From Megaleporinus macrocephalus (taxonomy: Eukaryota; Chordata; Actinopteri; Characiformes; Anostomidae): DNA of 64,000 nt. A model generated the notes under the pieces. That model saw only the letters and a program-made list of their open reading frames with translations, did not search any database and had not been told where the DNA came from. Of this stretch, positions 43,601 to 56,637 are shown in pieces. The stretch covers positions 7,748,591 through 7,812,590 of the forward strand of contig CM038704.1 of the NCBI GenBank assembly GCA_021613375.1, read 5' to 3'. A program made the translations under genes and the position numbers. How positions within the stretch are numbered: the first letter of the stretch is position 1; the number at the start of each line of letters is the position of its first letter.

Positions 43601-46600
43601 ACTGATAATAGGACTATATGCAAAATAAGCCTCTATACAAAAATAGGATTTAATACAAACATTTGTATTCTTTAAAAGTCACTTAAATTAATTGTGAAAT
43701 GGACAATATTGTTTGTAAATTACATGAAAATGGCATGAAATGAAATTCTAAAGTGATCCTAAACTTTTGAGCGGTAGTGTATATATATGGTCTAATAAAA
43801 AATGCTTCAGAATAACTTGGGGAAAAAAATCTGGTTCAATTGAATTGCATTAAAAATAAAGACTGTTGGTTTTTATTGGACAGCGATTTTTACGAAAAAA
43901 AAAAAACACCTCCAATCTCCAAAATGTTTTTGTTTTTTTTAACTTGACAGACGCCAAAAAAAGTCAATGAAACCAGATTTCTTGCATGTGATTTTGAAGC
44001 ATTTCTATTGGTTCATTCATTGTAAACTTTTTAGGTGATTTGACTGTTAAGAACTGACCATCACAATATTGAGTAAAATGCTGTTCAATTAATTGAACTA
44101 GTTTTTACTTTGAACCATATAGTCTGGTATTATTCATAGGGTCAGTATTAGCATCAAAAACAGAAACATTAGGGAATTATTTTATTAGACGAGGTGAAAA
44201 TGCTGTATGTGATTTGGTTACAGGAAATTGTGACTACTAATTAATAAAAACCAGTGAAGATCAGTTGGAATAGTTTAAAGCACATAATGCTGATGGACCT
44301 TCTTTAGCGTTCCTCTGTTTTCACCTTGTTTTCTGTGTTTCTCCTCACACTGTAGTTCAGGAAACAGAAGTACGCGCTGGAAGCTGACCGCTATCCACAC
44401 GACTGTCTGGAGCTCATGCGCTCACCCAGAGAGATGCACTACATCCCTCTCAAAGTGGCCATGTTGTGAGTCCTGACTGCTGTTTCTTCTCTATATATTA
44501 CACTGTGGTGGTCCGGGACTGTTAGAGCTGGGCTTTTAAACTGGACCATACACACCAAGCATGAAGAACAAACCCCCGTCAATGAACTTCTGCTAGCGTC
44601 CCTATGAGACACTAGTAGTTTGTTAGCACTAAATTCGAAACCTCAGTTCCACCTTAAAGAGTGCAGCAGTTCAGGGTAGCAGATTGTAAGTGGTGCAGCG
44701 TTTAAGTTGGGACAGAAAATTAAGAAGATTCAGTTCTAGATTAAGTACAGACGTCTGGAGCTTCTGAAAGATGTTCCATATTTTACCGTAGTTATAATAA
44801 TGAACAGCCACTGCTGACAGGTCTCACTCAAGTATCTTCAGAGCAGAGAATTTCACACCAAACCACTGTGGTGGTCTTTGTTTACATCCTAACGGTTTAG
44901 TTACGCAGAGATTGACTAAAAACCTTGGAGTCTGTGCCTATCATGCTTTTGTGGAACTGGTGGAGTTCAAATGTAAAGCTTTGCCTCATAAAATCTAATC
45001 TAAAGTACGACCTAAAGCCTGTTTCAGATAGTGTGATGTCAATCATGCTCCTTGAAATAATAGACCACGCCACAGCAGTTCTCGTGGTTTAGTACCATAA
45101 ATACACTATATTGCCAAAAGTATTTACTCGTCTGCCTTCACACGTACATAAACTTGAGTGACGTCCCATTCTTAATCCATAGGGTTTAATATGATGTCCG
45201 CCCAACCTTTGCAGCTGTAACAGCTTCAACTCTTCTGGGAAGGCTCTCCACACGGTTTAGGAGAGTGTTTATGGGAATGTTTGACCAACAGTTCTTCCAG
45301 AAGAGCATTAGTGAGGTCAGACACTGATGTTGGACGAGAAGGTCTGGCTCACAGTCTCCGCTCTAATTCATCCAAAAGGTGTTCTGTCAGGTTGAGGTCA
45401 GGACTCTGTGCAGGCCAGTCAAGTTCTTCCACACCAAACTCACTCCTCCATGTCTTTATGGAGCTGCTTTGTGCACTGGTGGGCAGTCATGTTGGAAAAG
45501 GAAGGGGCCCCAAACTGTCCCCACAAAGTTGGGAGCATGAAATTGTCCAAAATCTTTTGGTCTGAAGCATTAAGAGATCCTTTACCAGCTCCTAAAAACA
45601 ACCCCACACCATAATCTCCCCTCCACCAAACTTTACACTCGGCACAGTGCAGTCAAATAAGTACCGTTCTCCTGTCAACCACCAAACCCAGACTCATCCA
45701 TTGGATGGGCAGACAGAGAAACATGATTCGTCACTTCAGAGTCCACCACTGCATCCGACGTTCTGCATTAGACTTGGTGATGTAAGGCTTGGATGCAGCT
45801 GCTCGGCCATGGAGACCCATTCCATGAAGCTCTCTACGTTCTGTACTTGAGCTGATCTGAAGACCACATGAAGTTTGGAGGTCTGTAGTGATTGACTCTG
45901 TAGAAAGTTGGTGACCTCTGTGCACTATGCTCCTCAGCATCCGCTGACCCGCTCTGTCTTTGTACGTGTTCTACTGTCGTTCTCAATCACTTCCACTTTG
46001 TTAGAACACCACTGACAGTCCACTGTGGAATATTTAGTAGTGAGGAAACTTCACCACTTGTTAGGACTTGTTGCACAGGTGGCGTCCTATCACGGTACCA
46101 CGCTGGAGTTCACTGAGCTCCTGAGAGCGACCCATTCTTTCACTAATGTGTGTAGAAGCAGTCTGCATGACTTGGTGCTTGGTTTTATACACCTGTGGCA
46201 ATGAAGTGACTGGAACACCTGAATTCACTGGTTTGGAAGGGTGAGTAAATACTTTTGGCAGTATAGTGTACATTTATACTTAAGGCAGATGAGGTGTAGG
46301 AAGAAGGTTCTTTTAGTGATGTATTTGTACTCTTATATCCTTTGATTTAATTTAATTTCATGTGGCATCTAAATGTTCTTCTGGGCTTCATCAAGTCCTT
46401 GGAGGCTTTAAAAAGTTTACTAGTACTGGGTATGCCAAAGATTAATGAACAGCTTAAAGGCTGGTATTATTTTGCTTTTCATGTGGTAACTTTGGTGCTC
46501 TACCTTATTAGGTTGCTGGAAATGACTTGAGTACATCTAAAGCTTTATCAGCTTCTGGAGGTTCTGCAATTTTGCTAGTGCTGGGATTGGTTAACAGCTT

Positions 46601-48876
46601 AAATGCTGGTTTTACTTTAAAGTAAGACTTTTTATTCAGTGGGTGTGAAAGCAGTCTCCTGGAAATGACTTGAGCAGCAAAACACAATTGTATTTCTTTA
46701 TTATTTATTTATTTCACTTGTCTTTCTCTTCTCACATTCCTTGTTTTTCCAGTTACCTGCTGAATCCCTTTACTATCCTCTCGTGTGTGGCAAAATCTAC
46801 CTGTGGATTGAATAACGCTGTTATTGCACTCTTCATTCTCTCTACATTAAAAGGTGAGCTCATTCTATCACCACAAGGCTCAGATTTTTAGATTACGGGT
46901 CAGTTTGTGTATGTGAGGCAGTAGAACCTCTTAGTATTACGACACCATTTGTTTTAGACCAGCGCCTGAACATTTGACATCAGTCATTTGCCGTCAGTCA
47001 TTAGTCTATGATTAATTGTTAACTGACAAGCCTAAAAAGAAGGATGCGGCCATCAAAACCTCAATTATAAAGCCCCAGTTATGAAATACGATCAGCTGAA
47101 ATAGCTGGTACACACCCACACGACTACTGTTGAGTTCTGTATCAATGCGTTCCTTGAGTAGAACATGGTCTTGATTGGTGTGTATAGGAATTAAATGGCC
47201 TAAAACTTTATTAGCCACACTCTACATTCTTTAGAAATGGTTCTTCAAGGGTTCTTTAGTAATTACAGTGGTTCTACATAGAAGCAGGACAATTTTGCAT
47301 GCGTTAAAAGTTATTGGTTTCTATATAGAACCATAAGGGTTCTGCTGTGATTACAATGTCCAACTTGTAACAATAGACAAGACAGTTTTTTTGCTGTTAT
47401 AGAACTGTTTTCCCAAAAGGTTCATAGGCTACACCAGGGGTATTTAATTAAAGTCCAGTAAGGTCCAGTTAGAGCGAATTGCCTCAGTAAGGTCCGGACT
47501 GTCATACTTTCACAAACTTGTGTTCTGATTCAGTGGTGTATCCTGTTTACTGAAGTAGTCTAGTATCAGCATCTTATACCATCAACTACTGAAACACCAA
47601 CACACCACACATACCATTCAGTATATTTCAGCTATATATACTGTTGACTAGGGGTGGGCGATATGCCCCTACAATAATATCACAATATTTCATGGTATTT
47701 TTGTGATAATGATACTCTTGACGATATGGCAAAACATTGAATTTTTATTTTTCTAAAAACAGTAAAAAGTAGTTCCCTGATGTGATAATTAGAGATGGGT
47801 GATATGGTACGATATTTCAGGGTGCAATATTGTTCACAATATTCAAAAATGTTGGCGATATTATTGTGTAAGATACGATATGACACACCACTACTGTTGA
47901 ATGCGGCACTGAATAAATTATTTATGAACTTCTAATAAATGTTTGGTTTTTTTTCTCACCTCGTGTAAAAACAAGGGCTACATTAAAAAAAGTGTTTATT
48001 TATAGAAAAAGTAAATAAAACGTGCGTCTTCTCGTTAACTCAGTTTCACAGCTTGAGTGGTTGGATTGGAGCTGCCTGTGAGAAGAATAAACATAAGTCT
48101 CGCTCCGTTTCTGGTTAAACTGTCGGGTTTCGACGTCAACTTTTTTTTTTTTTTTTTTTTTTTTTTTAGAGCATGTTATTCTTTTTCCGACCAGCTTTAA
48201 TTTCCGACTACTGCTTCTCGCTTCGTACCTCGCTTGTGTGCGTGCCGCAGGCCCGAATCTGCACAGTTTTTGTACTCGCTTTTAGGAGTCTAACAAGCAC
48301 ATGATTGGTCTGTGAGGTTACTGCGCCGCAAAGCCCGTATACCATAAAGACAAGAAACGTTACACCGCGTAAAGTAATATTAACGCTTAAAAAAAACACT
48401 GTCAGGATTTAATCATTCTCAATAGTTTATCGGTTCGGGTCCGCATTGAACACCGTCTGGGTCCGGACCCAGACCGCAGTCTGCCTTTTACCTCTGGTCT
48501 ACACAGTTCTATATCGTCGCTGTCCAATGAAAAACAAGTATCCCCAAAATTGAAACTTAACAGAAGAGAGCAAAAATATACTTTACTTTTAATTAGGGCT
48601 GGGCGATAAAACAATAACGATAATTATCGTGAAATAACATTTCCTCGATAGAACTATAAGACGTAGTCGATATAAAGTCGATAGAAGTAAGTTCCGTCCA
48701 TGTTTTGAGAATCAACATGAACAGCCAATGAGAATGAGAATAGCGCTGCCCCCAAACCAATCAGGTGGCTTAATTAGAGTTCCAGCTTTTTCATGTTTGG
48801 TTGAAGCTCACAGCACGGAGTGTAGGTAGGCGCAGCGGCAGCTTAACCCACGTGCTAGTAATACGTTACTGCAGGC

Positions 48877-48948
<72 letters not shown>

Positions 48949-48972
48949 GACAGAATTAGTATGAAAAAATAT

Positions 48973-49038
<66 letters not shown>

Positions 49039-52000
49039 ATTTATTTGAAATACAGTGGTGTAATGTTCTATAGTACATTTGTCTATATTCTGATAGAAAA
49101 TAAATCAGAGGAACAATTTAACAAAATGTTTACATTTTGATATCTTCACTTCTCACTTATTGACTGATATGAAAAACATTGTGATAAGATTTTGTCCCAT
49201 ATCGTCCAGCCCTACTTTCAATGTAAATTTTTCCCAAGCTGTTTTGGAGCACTACTATTGGTCCATTCATCATGAAATTTTCACACAATGTAAACGACCA
49301 TTGGCAGGTTCAAATGGACACCAACGATATAGAAACACTGAATTTACTAAAGAACTCTTAAAGAACCATCTCTCTTGCGAGTATATGTGGTAGTGATGGA
49401 GCTCCATCCAGTACCTTTGGGATGAGCTGCTTTGAACCGATTATCCAACATCAGTACCTGACCTCGCTATTGCTCTTGTGAATGCTGGATTCAATCAGCC
49501 CCTCACAACAGTGTTCCAGCATTTAGAGTGAAGCCTATCAGGAGTAGCAAAGGCTGTTAATGCATCAAAGTGTGCCAAACTCACTATTAATGCTTCACAT
49601 AGACTTCACATTTGAGAAGAAGCACTGGAGTCTACAGACGTTCCAACACCCATCATTTGTTAACGTCCTGCTGTTCGGTATTTTGTGTTTTTAGGAAGTG
49701 CCTTGTTGAGTGCGATATTTTTGGCCTTGGCTACCTATCAGAGCATCTATCCTCTCACCCTGTTCGCTCCCGGCCTTCTGTTCCTGCTACAGGTGAGCAG
49801 ACCTTCCACAGACCTGATAACCATCATCAACATCAATCATTTACTAATACCTGAATGTCTGATCTGATCTGTCTCTGTTCCTTCGTTCAGAGGCTGTACA
49901 TCCCAGTCAACCCATGTAGGAGCAGTTTCTGGCTCTTCCTGCTGCAGTACACCTTCATGTTTGTGGGCAGTCTGTTTGTCATCGTCTGCCTGTCCTTCTT
50001 TCTGCTTGGATCCTGGGACTTCGTCCCGTCTGTCTACGGATTCATGTATGTTTAGCTTTGTCTAGGTGTCGAGTTGATGATGAAGATGCTGTAATAGTCA
50101 AAAGTATTGGACACACCTATTCAAAGATGATATTATCGTTTACTTTTATTATTTTTTCTACATTTTAAGACACCAGAACTGTCAGAGAGCACATGCACCG
50201 TATTTGGCCACACCCACTTTCAAGCGTGTGTTTCTTTCGCCTTTGTGTTAGAACTTCCGGTCAGCTAACCAAAATGAATACAGTTACATGGGAGACCAGA
50301 GAGACAGTAAGAAGCTCTAATGGGACAACACTGTCTCATCGGAGGTTAATAGAACAGTGGGTGGATGATATGAGAAGGTGGTCTGAGGTTAATAACTCAG
50401 TGGGTGGATGATATGAGAAGGTGGTCTGAGGTTAATAACTCAGTGGGTGGATGATATGAGAAGGTGGTCTGAGGTTAATAACACAGTGGGTGGATGATAT
50501 GAGAAGGTGGTCTGAGGTTACTTATGGAGACATGTTTAATTACTCTGTACTCTTGAAAGGTGTAGACGGTTCAGTAATGAAAAACTATAAAAGTACTGAA
50601 GCGTATCAGTACCTGCACAGTGGGAAGGTGGGCGTGTCCTCCTACACACAGACGGTGAGTTTATATTTCTGAAAGCCGGTTAAACCCAAGTCCAGCCAGC
50701 TGCCCGAGCCACTCTGCGTGGGTTTAAGTTACAGCCCAGATAGCCTAGCGCGGTGGACACTGATCAGAGAACAGTTACTTTACTGATAGACTCACCAGCA
50801 CCCGACACGTCTGCTTCCTCGGAGCTTCATAAGCGAGACATTTCTCTGGATAAGGAAGCTCTGGTGCTGGCTCTCCTCCACAGAATGGTAAGAGCAGACA
50901 TACTGTGGTTTGGGTGGATGTTTTAAATTTAGAGCTTCAGCCAGAGACGCAGGTGGTCTTCTTTGGAAGGCGGCCCCCCAACACTCTGATCTTTATGTGC
51001 TGTGTTCATAACTCTGTAGTTCAAGCCAAGTTTTCTCTTCTTCCAATTACTGACTCCCTCTAACTGAATATGTTATGCTGGTGGTTTTATATGTTTAGTG
51101 TCGTTTTGCTTATAATCAGTATCAACGTATTCGCGGGTGCACCGTAAGTTCTAACACAAAGTAAACAAAGATGCCCCCCAGTGTTGTCATGGAAAATAGT
51201 GTAAATAGATATAAATACTTGTCTTCCAAATGTGGCTCAATTTTCTTCAACTCAATATTTTAATAGGGTTTATATGAGCTATGTAAATTAACTACTGTTA
51301 TCTAACTGTGTATAACTACTATAGTATCCATAAAAATATATTATTACTAGATTTTCTTTTCCATGCTTTTAATTTTTTGGCACAGTTTGGTCCTGGTGGG
51401 AGAAATCGTAGATATATTTTCCAGTGGTTTTACTAAAAATCTCCTCATGATGAAAGTTTTATATTAAAAAGGACCTGCGCTGTAGCCAGTGCTCACGTAG
51501 CTGCCAAATTAGATGTTTTTACTAGTAATCTTCAAGGATTTCATTGTATATAGTTAAAGGATTTGAACACAGTTTGCATCTTGCTGGATAAAACTGTACC
51601 TGTACAGAACCCAGTTTTTTACAGCGCACTTAAAGGAATATTTGAATATCGTTGCCGTCCAATGAAAAACATGTATCTTTGTTTTTGTTGACTTTAATTT
51701 TCCACAGTTTACATACGGTCAAAATTCCCAGATGAATGGACCTATAGAAATTCTCCAATATAGCTTGGAAAAACTTTTGGTTCCATTGACTTGCATTAAA
51801 CGTGAAGAAGGTTTTTGGCCTTTTGGTGATGCTTGGTTTTTCTTTGAACAGCGACGATATTCAGGATACTGTTTGATGAGTTGCAGCCCTAATGGACTTG
51901 TGCTTTTGATCCATAGACTCTCGGTACCGGATCTTACTCCGAACATCGGGCTCTTCTGGTACTTCTTTGCTGAGATGTTCGAGCACTTCCGCTTCTTCTT

Positions 52001-55000
52001 CATCTGCGTCTTCCAGATCAACGTCTTTTTCTACACCATCCCGCTTTCCATCAAACTCCAGTAAGTCTGCATCACAGAAAAGCATAAAAAATGTTTTCCA
52101 TGAATATTTTCACACTTTCTCATTCAGTAGGGCAGGAGTGTAAGTAGTAGTGTTAAATCACTGCAAATGACTGCTGAGACTGCTGTGTTCCTCAGTGCAC
52201 CAGTAAACCAACAGACTTCCACTCAGATTTAAAAATGTGTTTATCTTCAGCGGAAAAGCGCCATCAGTCACTTTCCCCAAGGAATACTAGTCAAAACAGA
52301 GAGCAGGTGAACCGGAGAGCATTTCTATATAAGTGTTTAGCTTAAAGATATTAAAGGCTGAGCACCAGCTAATATGAAAGTATCAAACACACAAACACAG
52401 TGGAGTTTGAGATCCTAACTTGTGATTATTAAAAGTCAAAAATAATTTTATTTTTTACAAAGTTAAGAAATACGGCTTAAAAGACTGTTTAGCTCCTTCC
52501 ACTGTTCAGAAACTTCTGTAGGTGTTATGCGTGTGACGTAGATGGTGGACAACAACGCTAGAAGATGCACTTACAGTAATACACAATGACAGAAAGGTGT
52601 TGTTGATTCTGGCTGTAATAATTGGATGTACAGTGAGACCCCCATACAAAAACAACTAGAGATGGACCGATCATCGTTTTTGAGGCCGATTCCGATTGCT
52701 GATCACCTTTCAGCGCGATTGGCCGATAGCCGATACCGATAGATGGCGGAGTATACGCCACGGCAGGGCTACATGTAGTTATTAGCGCAAGAAAGTCATT
52801 AAACATGGTCTAAACTGGTTTACTTACATTTTTAACGAGCTCATATGAAACAGCATAATATTTTATACTAAATTATCAGTAAATAAAGAAAGTAAATCAA
52901 ATAAATATCTCTAATACTGTAATCATTAAATTTAGTCCCTTAATTTAAAATGAAAAAAGTTAATTAAATGCATGCAGTCAAAACTGCGGTCATTAAACAC
53001 AGACTCTGTTATTTTAAACGACAATCTGTAATCATTAAATGTAGAATATTGAATTGTTGCTGCTGTTCTGTTTGTACCGGTCAGATCTTGTCTGTAGGTG
53101 TTCTGGGTTGTTTGTTTTGTGCTAGCTGTGCGTGCTAGCTCTGCTGTTTACAGATACTCACTGTATTTAGCTGCCTGCAGTGCTGTATCAGATTAGTAGA
53201 GTTAAATGTCTTTGTCTTGGTTCCTCAACGAGACGCTGATTTTACTAATTTAAAAACGTCCTGGATGAGTCTGCATCACATACGGTAAACACTGCCAGAC
53301 GGACGACATGCTTTCTATCAGGATTCCTGGATGAAACGCTAGCTGGAAATACAGAAATTAGGCTCATTTGTTTAACGCCATCGATCTGCTGTCGGGATCG
53401 GCTAAATTGGAGAAATATCAGCCGATACCGATACATAACCGATCGATCCTTCCATCTCTACAAACAACCCAAACTAAACCTGTCAACTTTAAACGAGCAC
53501 ATTGGAAAGGAGCGTCCTCTCACTGTCATCTGTAGATCATTTCACGTCTGAAGATTATCACTATGGTACGTAGGCTTACACGACGACTGGATCTTAAGTC
53601 TGGCGCTGTTTAACAATATGAGCGTGTAAGGAAACCAGCGAGAGGAGTTCAAGAGCTTCCGTGTACGTGGAGGTAAACCAGGTAAGCTCAGTTACTGAGC
53701 CTGCTTTAGCTGATGTTAGCTAACGTTAGCTTCACTTGCTAAGTTCGATGGTTCAAGTTATGCTAAGCTAACGTAGTTGAGATATGAAGATTTATAGAGT
53801 CGTATGAGAGAGAGTTCCACTTTAATCATATTTACTACAATAACTGTACCTCTATATCTGAGTTTAGCTGGTTGCTAGGCTGGTTGCTAGGCTGTTGTCA
53901 TGAATACTGTTATTTATCTAGATACTGTTTACACTCAGGATGAGCTGCTGTTGTGGGTGTGGTTTGACTAAAAGTATCAGGACTAAGTGATATGGTGGTC
54001 TATTTCTCCATTACAGCTTTTTAGATTTAAGAAATATCATCAGAATCTGAAGAAGCAGCTCTGGAACATTCACAGTCCCAGTCAGTCATGATGCTGTTGC
54101 ACTGGGACGCTGTTCACTGTTGTCCACCAGTGACGTCACACGGTAGCGTTCAGGAATTTCTGTAGCGAGCTCGAGTTTTTTCGTCAATTTAATTAAAATC
54201 TTCATTTTAAAGCAAATTAAGCAGTAAATTTCATTTTTAGTCATGTTTATATATTTTCAGTATCTAAAATAATGTGAAATCTCGGGGGTGTTCATAAGTG
54301 GTGCTAAGCCTTTAATACAAAGATGTTAATTTACTGGCATTGTACTGTCCTGTTAATTATCAATGAGGTTTCCTAAAATAGACAAGTACCCGTTACCATC
54401 GTGGCTTGGTGAGTATTTAACACGAGTGTAGAAATATGAAACTGATTCTGGTGCTCAGGGCGCTTTCTGGTGGTGCTGCTATTCACATGGGCTGATTGGT
54501 AATAGCGCTAGAAGGTACGGCAAAATATTTAATGCCTTAACGTATCAAGAAGGTTCTACAATACGTGATATAGTATTTCACACTGAAGACATAACACTGA
54601 AAGGTATTCTGGCGTATGTGCTGTTTTCACCAAGATGTGCTGCACACACGCAGCTTTTTGCTGCAGCAAACGTGTCATAAGGTTCAAGCAAGTTCTTCTT
54701 GGCTGTGCTGAGACTGAGGCCAAAGGAAGAGTTTGTGGGAGGCTGAAAACCACCACTCGCGTGATAGTTCAGTAGCACTGCTGTGTACAGCCGAATGTGT
54801 CGACGCAGTCACTGTGAGAAAGGTCTGTTATTTGCGCTTAAGGCTGGTGTTGTCACAATACTGGAGTGTTCCACTTTAATACGAGGAGAATCTCCAGTAA
54901 TTGCTAGTCTACAGATCAAGACTTGTCACCAGAGATGTTGAGTCGCAAGCGTTTAGTAGAGAAGTGAAGTTTCGTCTCGTTATTAGCTGCAGGCATCGCA

Positions 55001-55211
55001 TTGTACCAAAGTAAACCTACTAAACACAAATCAGCTTCAGCACGAAGCTGAAGACTTCTGAAGACTTCTATTTTAAAAACAACTTACCAAGTTATTCCTC
55101 GTGGCAGCCTAGTATTATCATCTTAACTGCTTTGACTGCTCAGTCCTTCATTAAGTTTGCTGGTGAAGGAATTGAAGAATCTGGAACTAAACTTTGAACA
55201 GGATGTTCATG

Positions 55212-55282
<71 letters not shown>

Positions 55283-56555
55283 CCCAGAAAAATTGGGCAA
55301 TGACACAAGTTTTGGTGTTTTAACTGTTCACTAAACCATACTCAAGATGCTGTTATATAATTGATATGGGCTTAAAGTGCAGACTCTCAGCTTTAATTTA
55401 AGGGTATTTACATCCTAACGGGAGGAAGGGTTTAGGAATGACAGCTCTTTAATATGTAGCTGCCTCTTTTTCAAGGGACCAAAAGTTATTTCATTGGCTT
55501 TTCCCTCATTAATCCATCATCAGTTAATCAGGTAAAAGGTCTGGAGTTGATTCCAGATGTGACATTTGCATGTGGAAGCTGTTGCTGTGAACCCACAACA
55601 TGCAGTCAAAGGAGCTCTCAATGTCGTTAGACTGAAACAAAGTAGAAATCCATCAGAGAGATAGCGAAAATGTTAGGAGTGGCCAAATTAACAGTTTGGT
55701 ACATTCTGGGAACAAAGAGTGAGCTCGGGAACTCAAAAAGACCTGGACGTCCTTGGAAGACATCAGTGGTGGGTGATCGCAGAATCCTTTCCATGGTGAA
55801 GAAAAACATGGCGGAGGCAGTGTGATGGCATGGGCATGCATGGCTTCCAATGGCACTGGGTCACTGGTGTTTATTGATGATGTGACAGAAGACAGAGGCA
55901 GCTGGATGAATTCTGAATTGTACAGGAATATACTTTCTGCTCAGATTCAACCAAATGCAGCAAAGTTGATTGGGCAGTGTTTTATAGTATAGATGGACAG
56001 TGACCTAAAACAAACTGCGAAACCAACCCAGGAGTTTTTTAAGGCAAAGAAGTAGAATCTTCTGCAATGGTCGAGTCAATCACCAGATCTCAACCCAACT
56101 GAGCATGCATTTCACTGCTTAAGACAAAATTTAAGGCAGAAAAACCCTCAAACAAGCAACGACTGAAGTCAGCTGCAGTAAAGTCCTGGCAAAGCATCAC
56201 AAAGGAGGTAACCCAGCATTTGGTGATGTCAATGGGTTCCAGATATCAGGCAGTTATTGCCTGCAAAGGATTCTCAACAAAGTATTCAAAATTAACATTT
56301 TATTTACAGTAATGTTCATTTGTCCAATTACTCTGGAGCCCCTGAAATGAGGAGGCCCTGTAGAAAAATGGTTGCAATTCCTAAACATTTCATAGGATAT
56401 TTTTGTTCAACCCCTTGAATTAAACATGAAAGTCTACATTTCAACTGCATCCCAGTTGTTTAATTTCAAAACCATTGTTGTGGCATGCAAAGCCCAAATC
56501 ATGAAGATTCTGTTACTGTCCAAATATTTCTGGGCCTAACTGTGTGTGTAATATG

Positions 56556-56637
<82 letters not shown>

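Noticed and set aside
45281..45850. Plus-strand open frames in PIGU intron 5
   Set aside because: Antisense of a Tc1 transposase pseudogene that reads on the minus strand.
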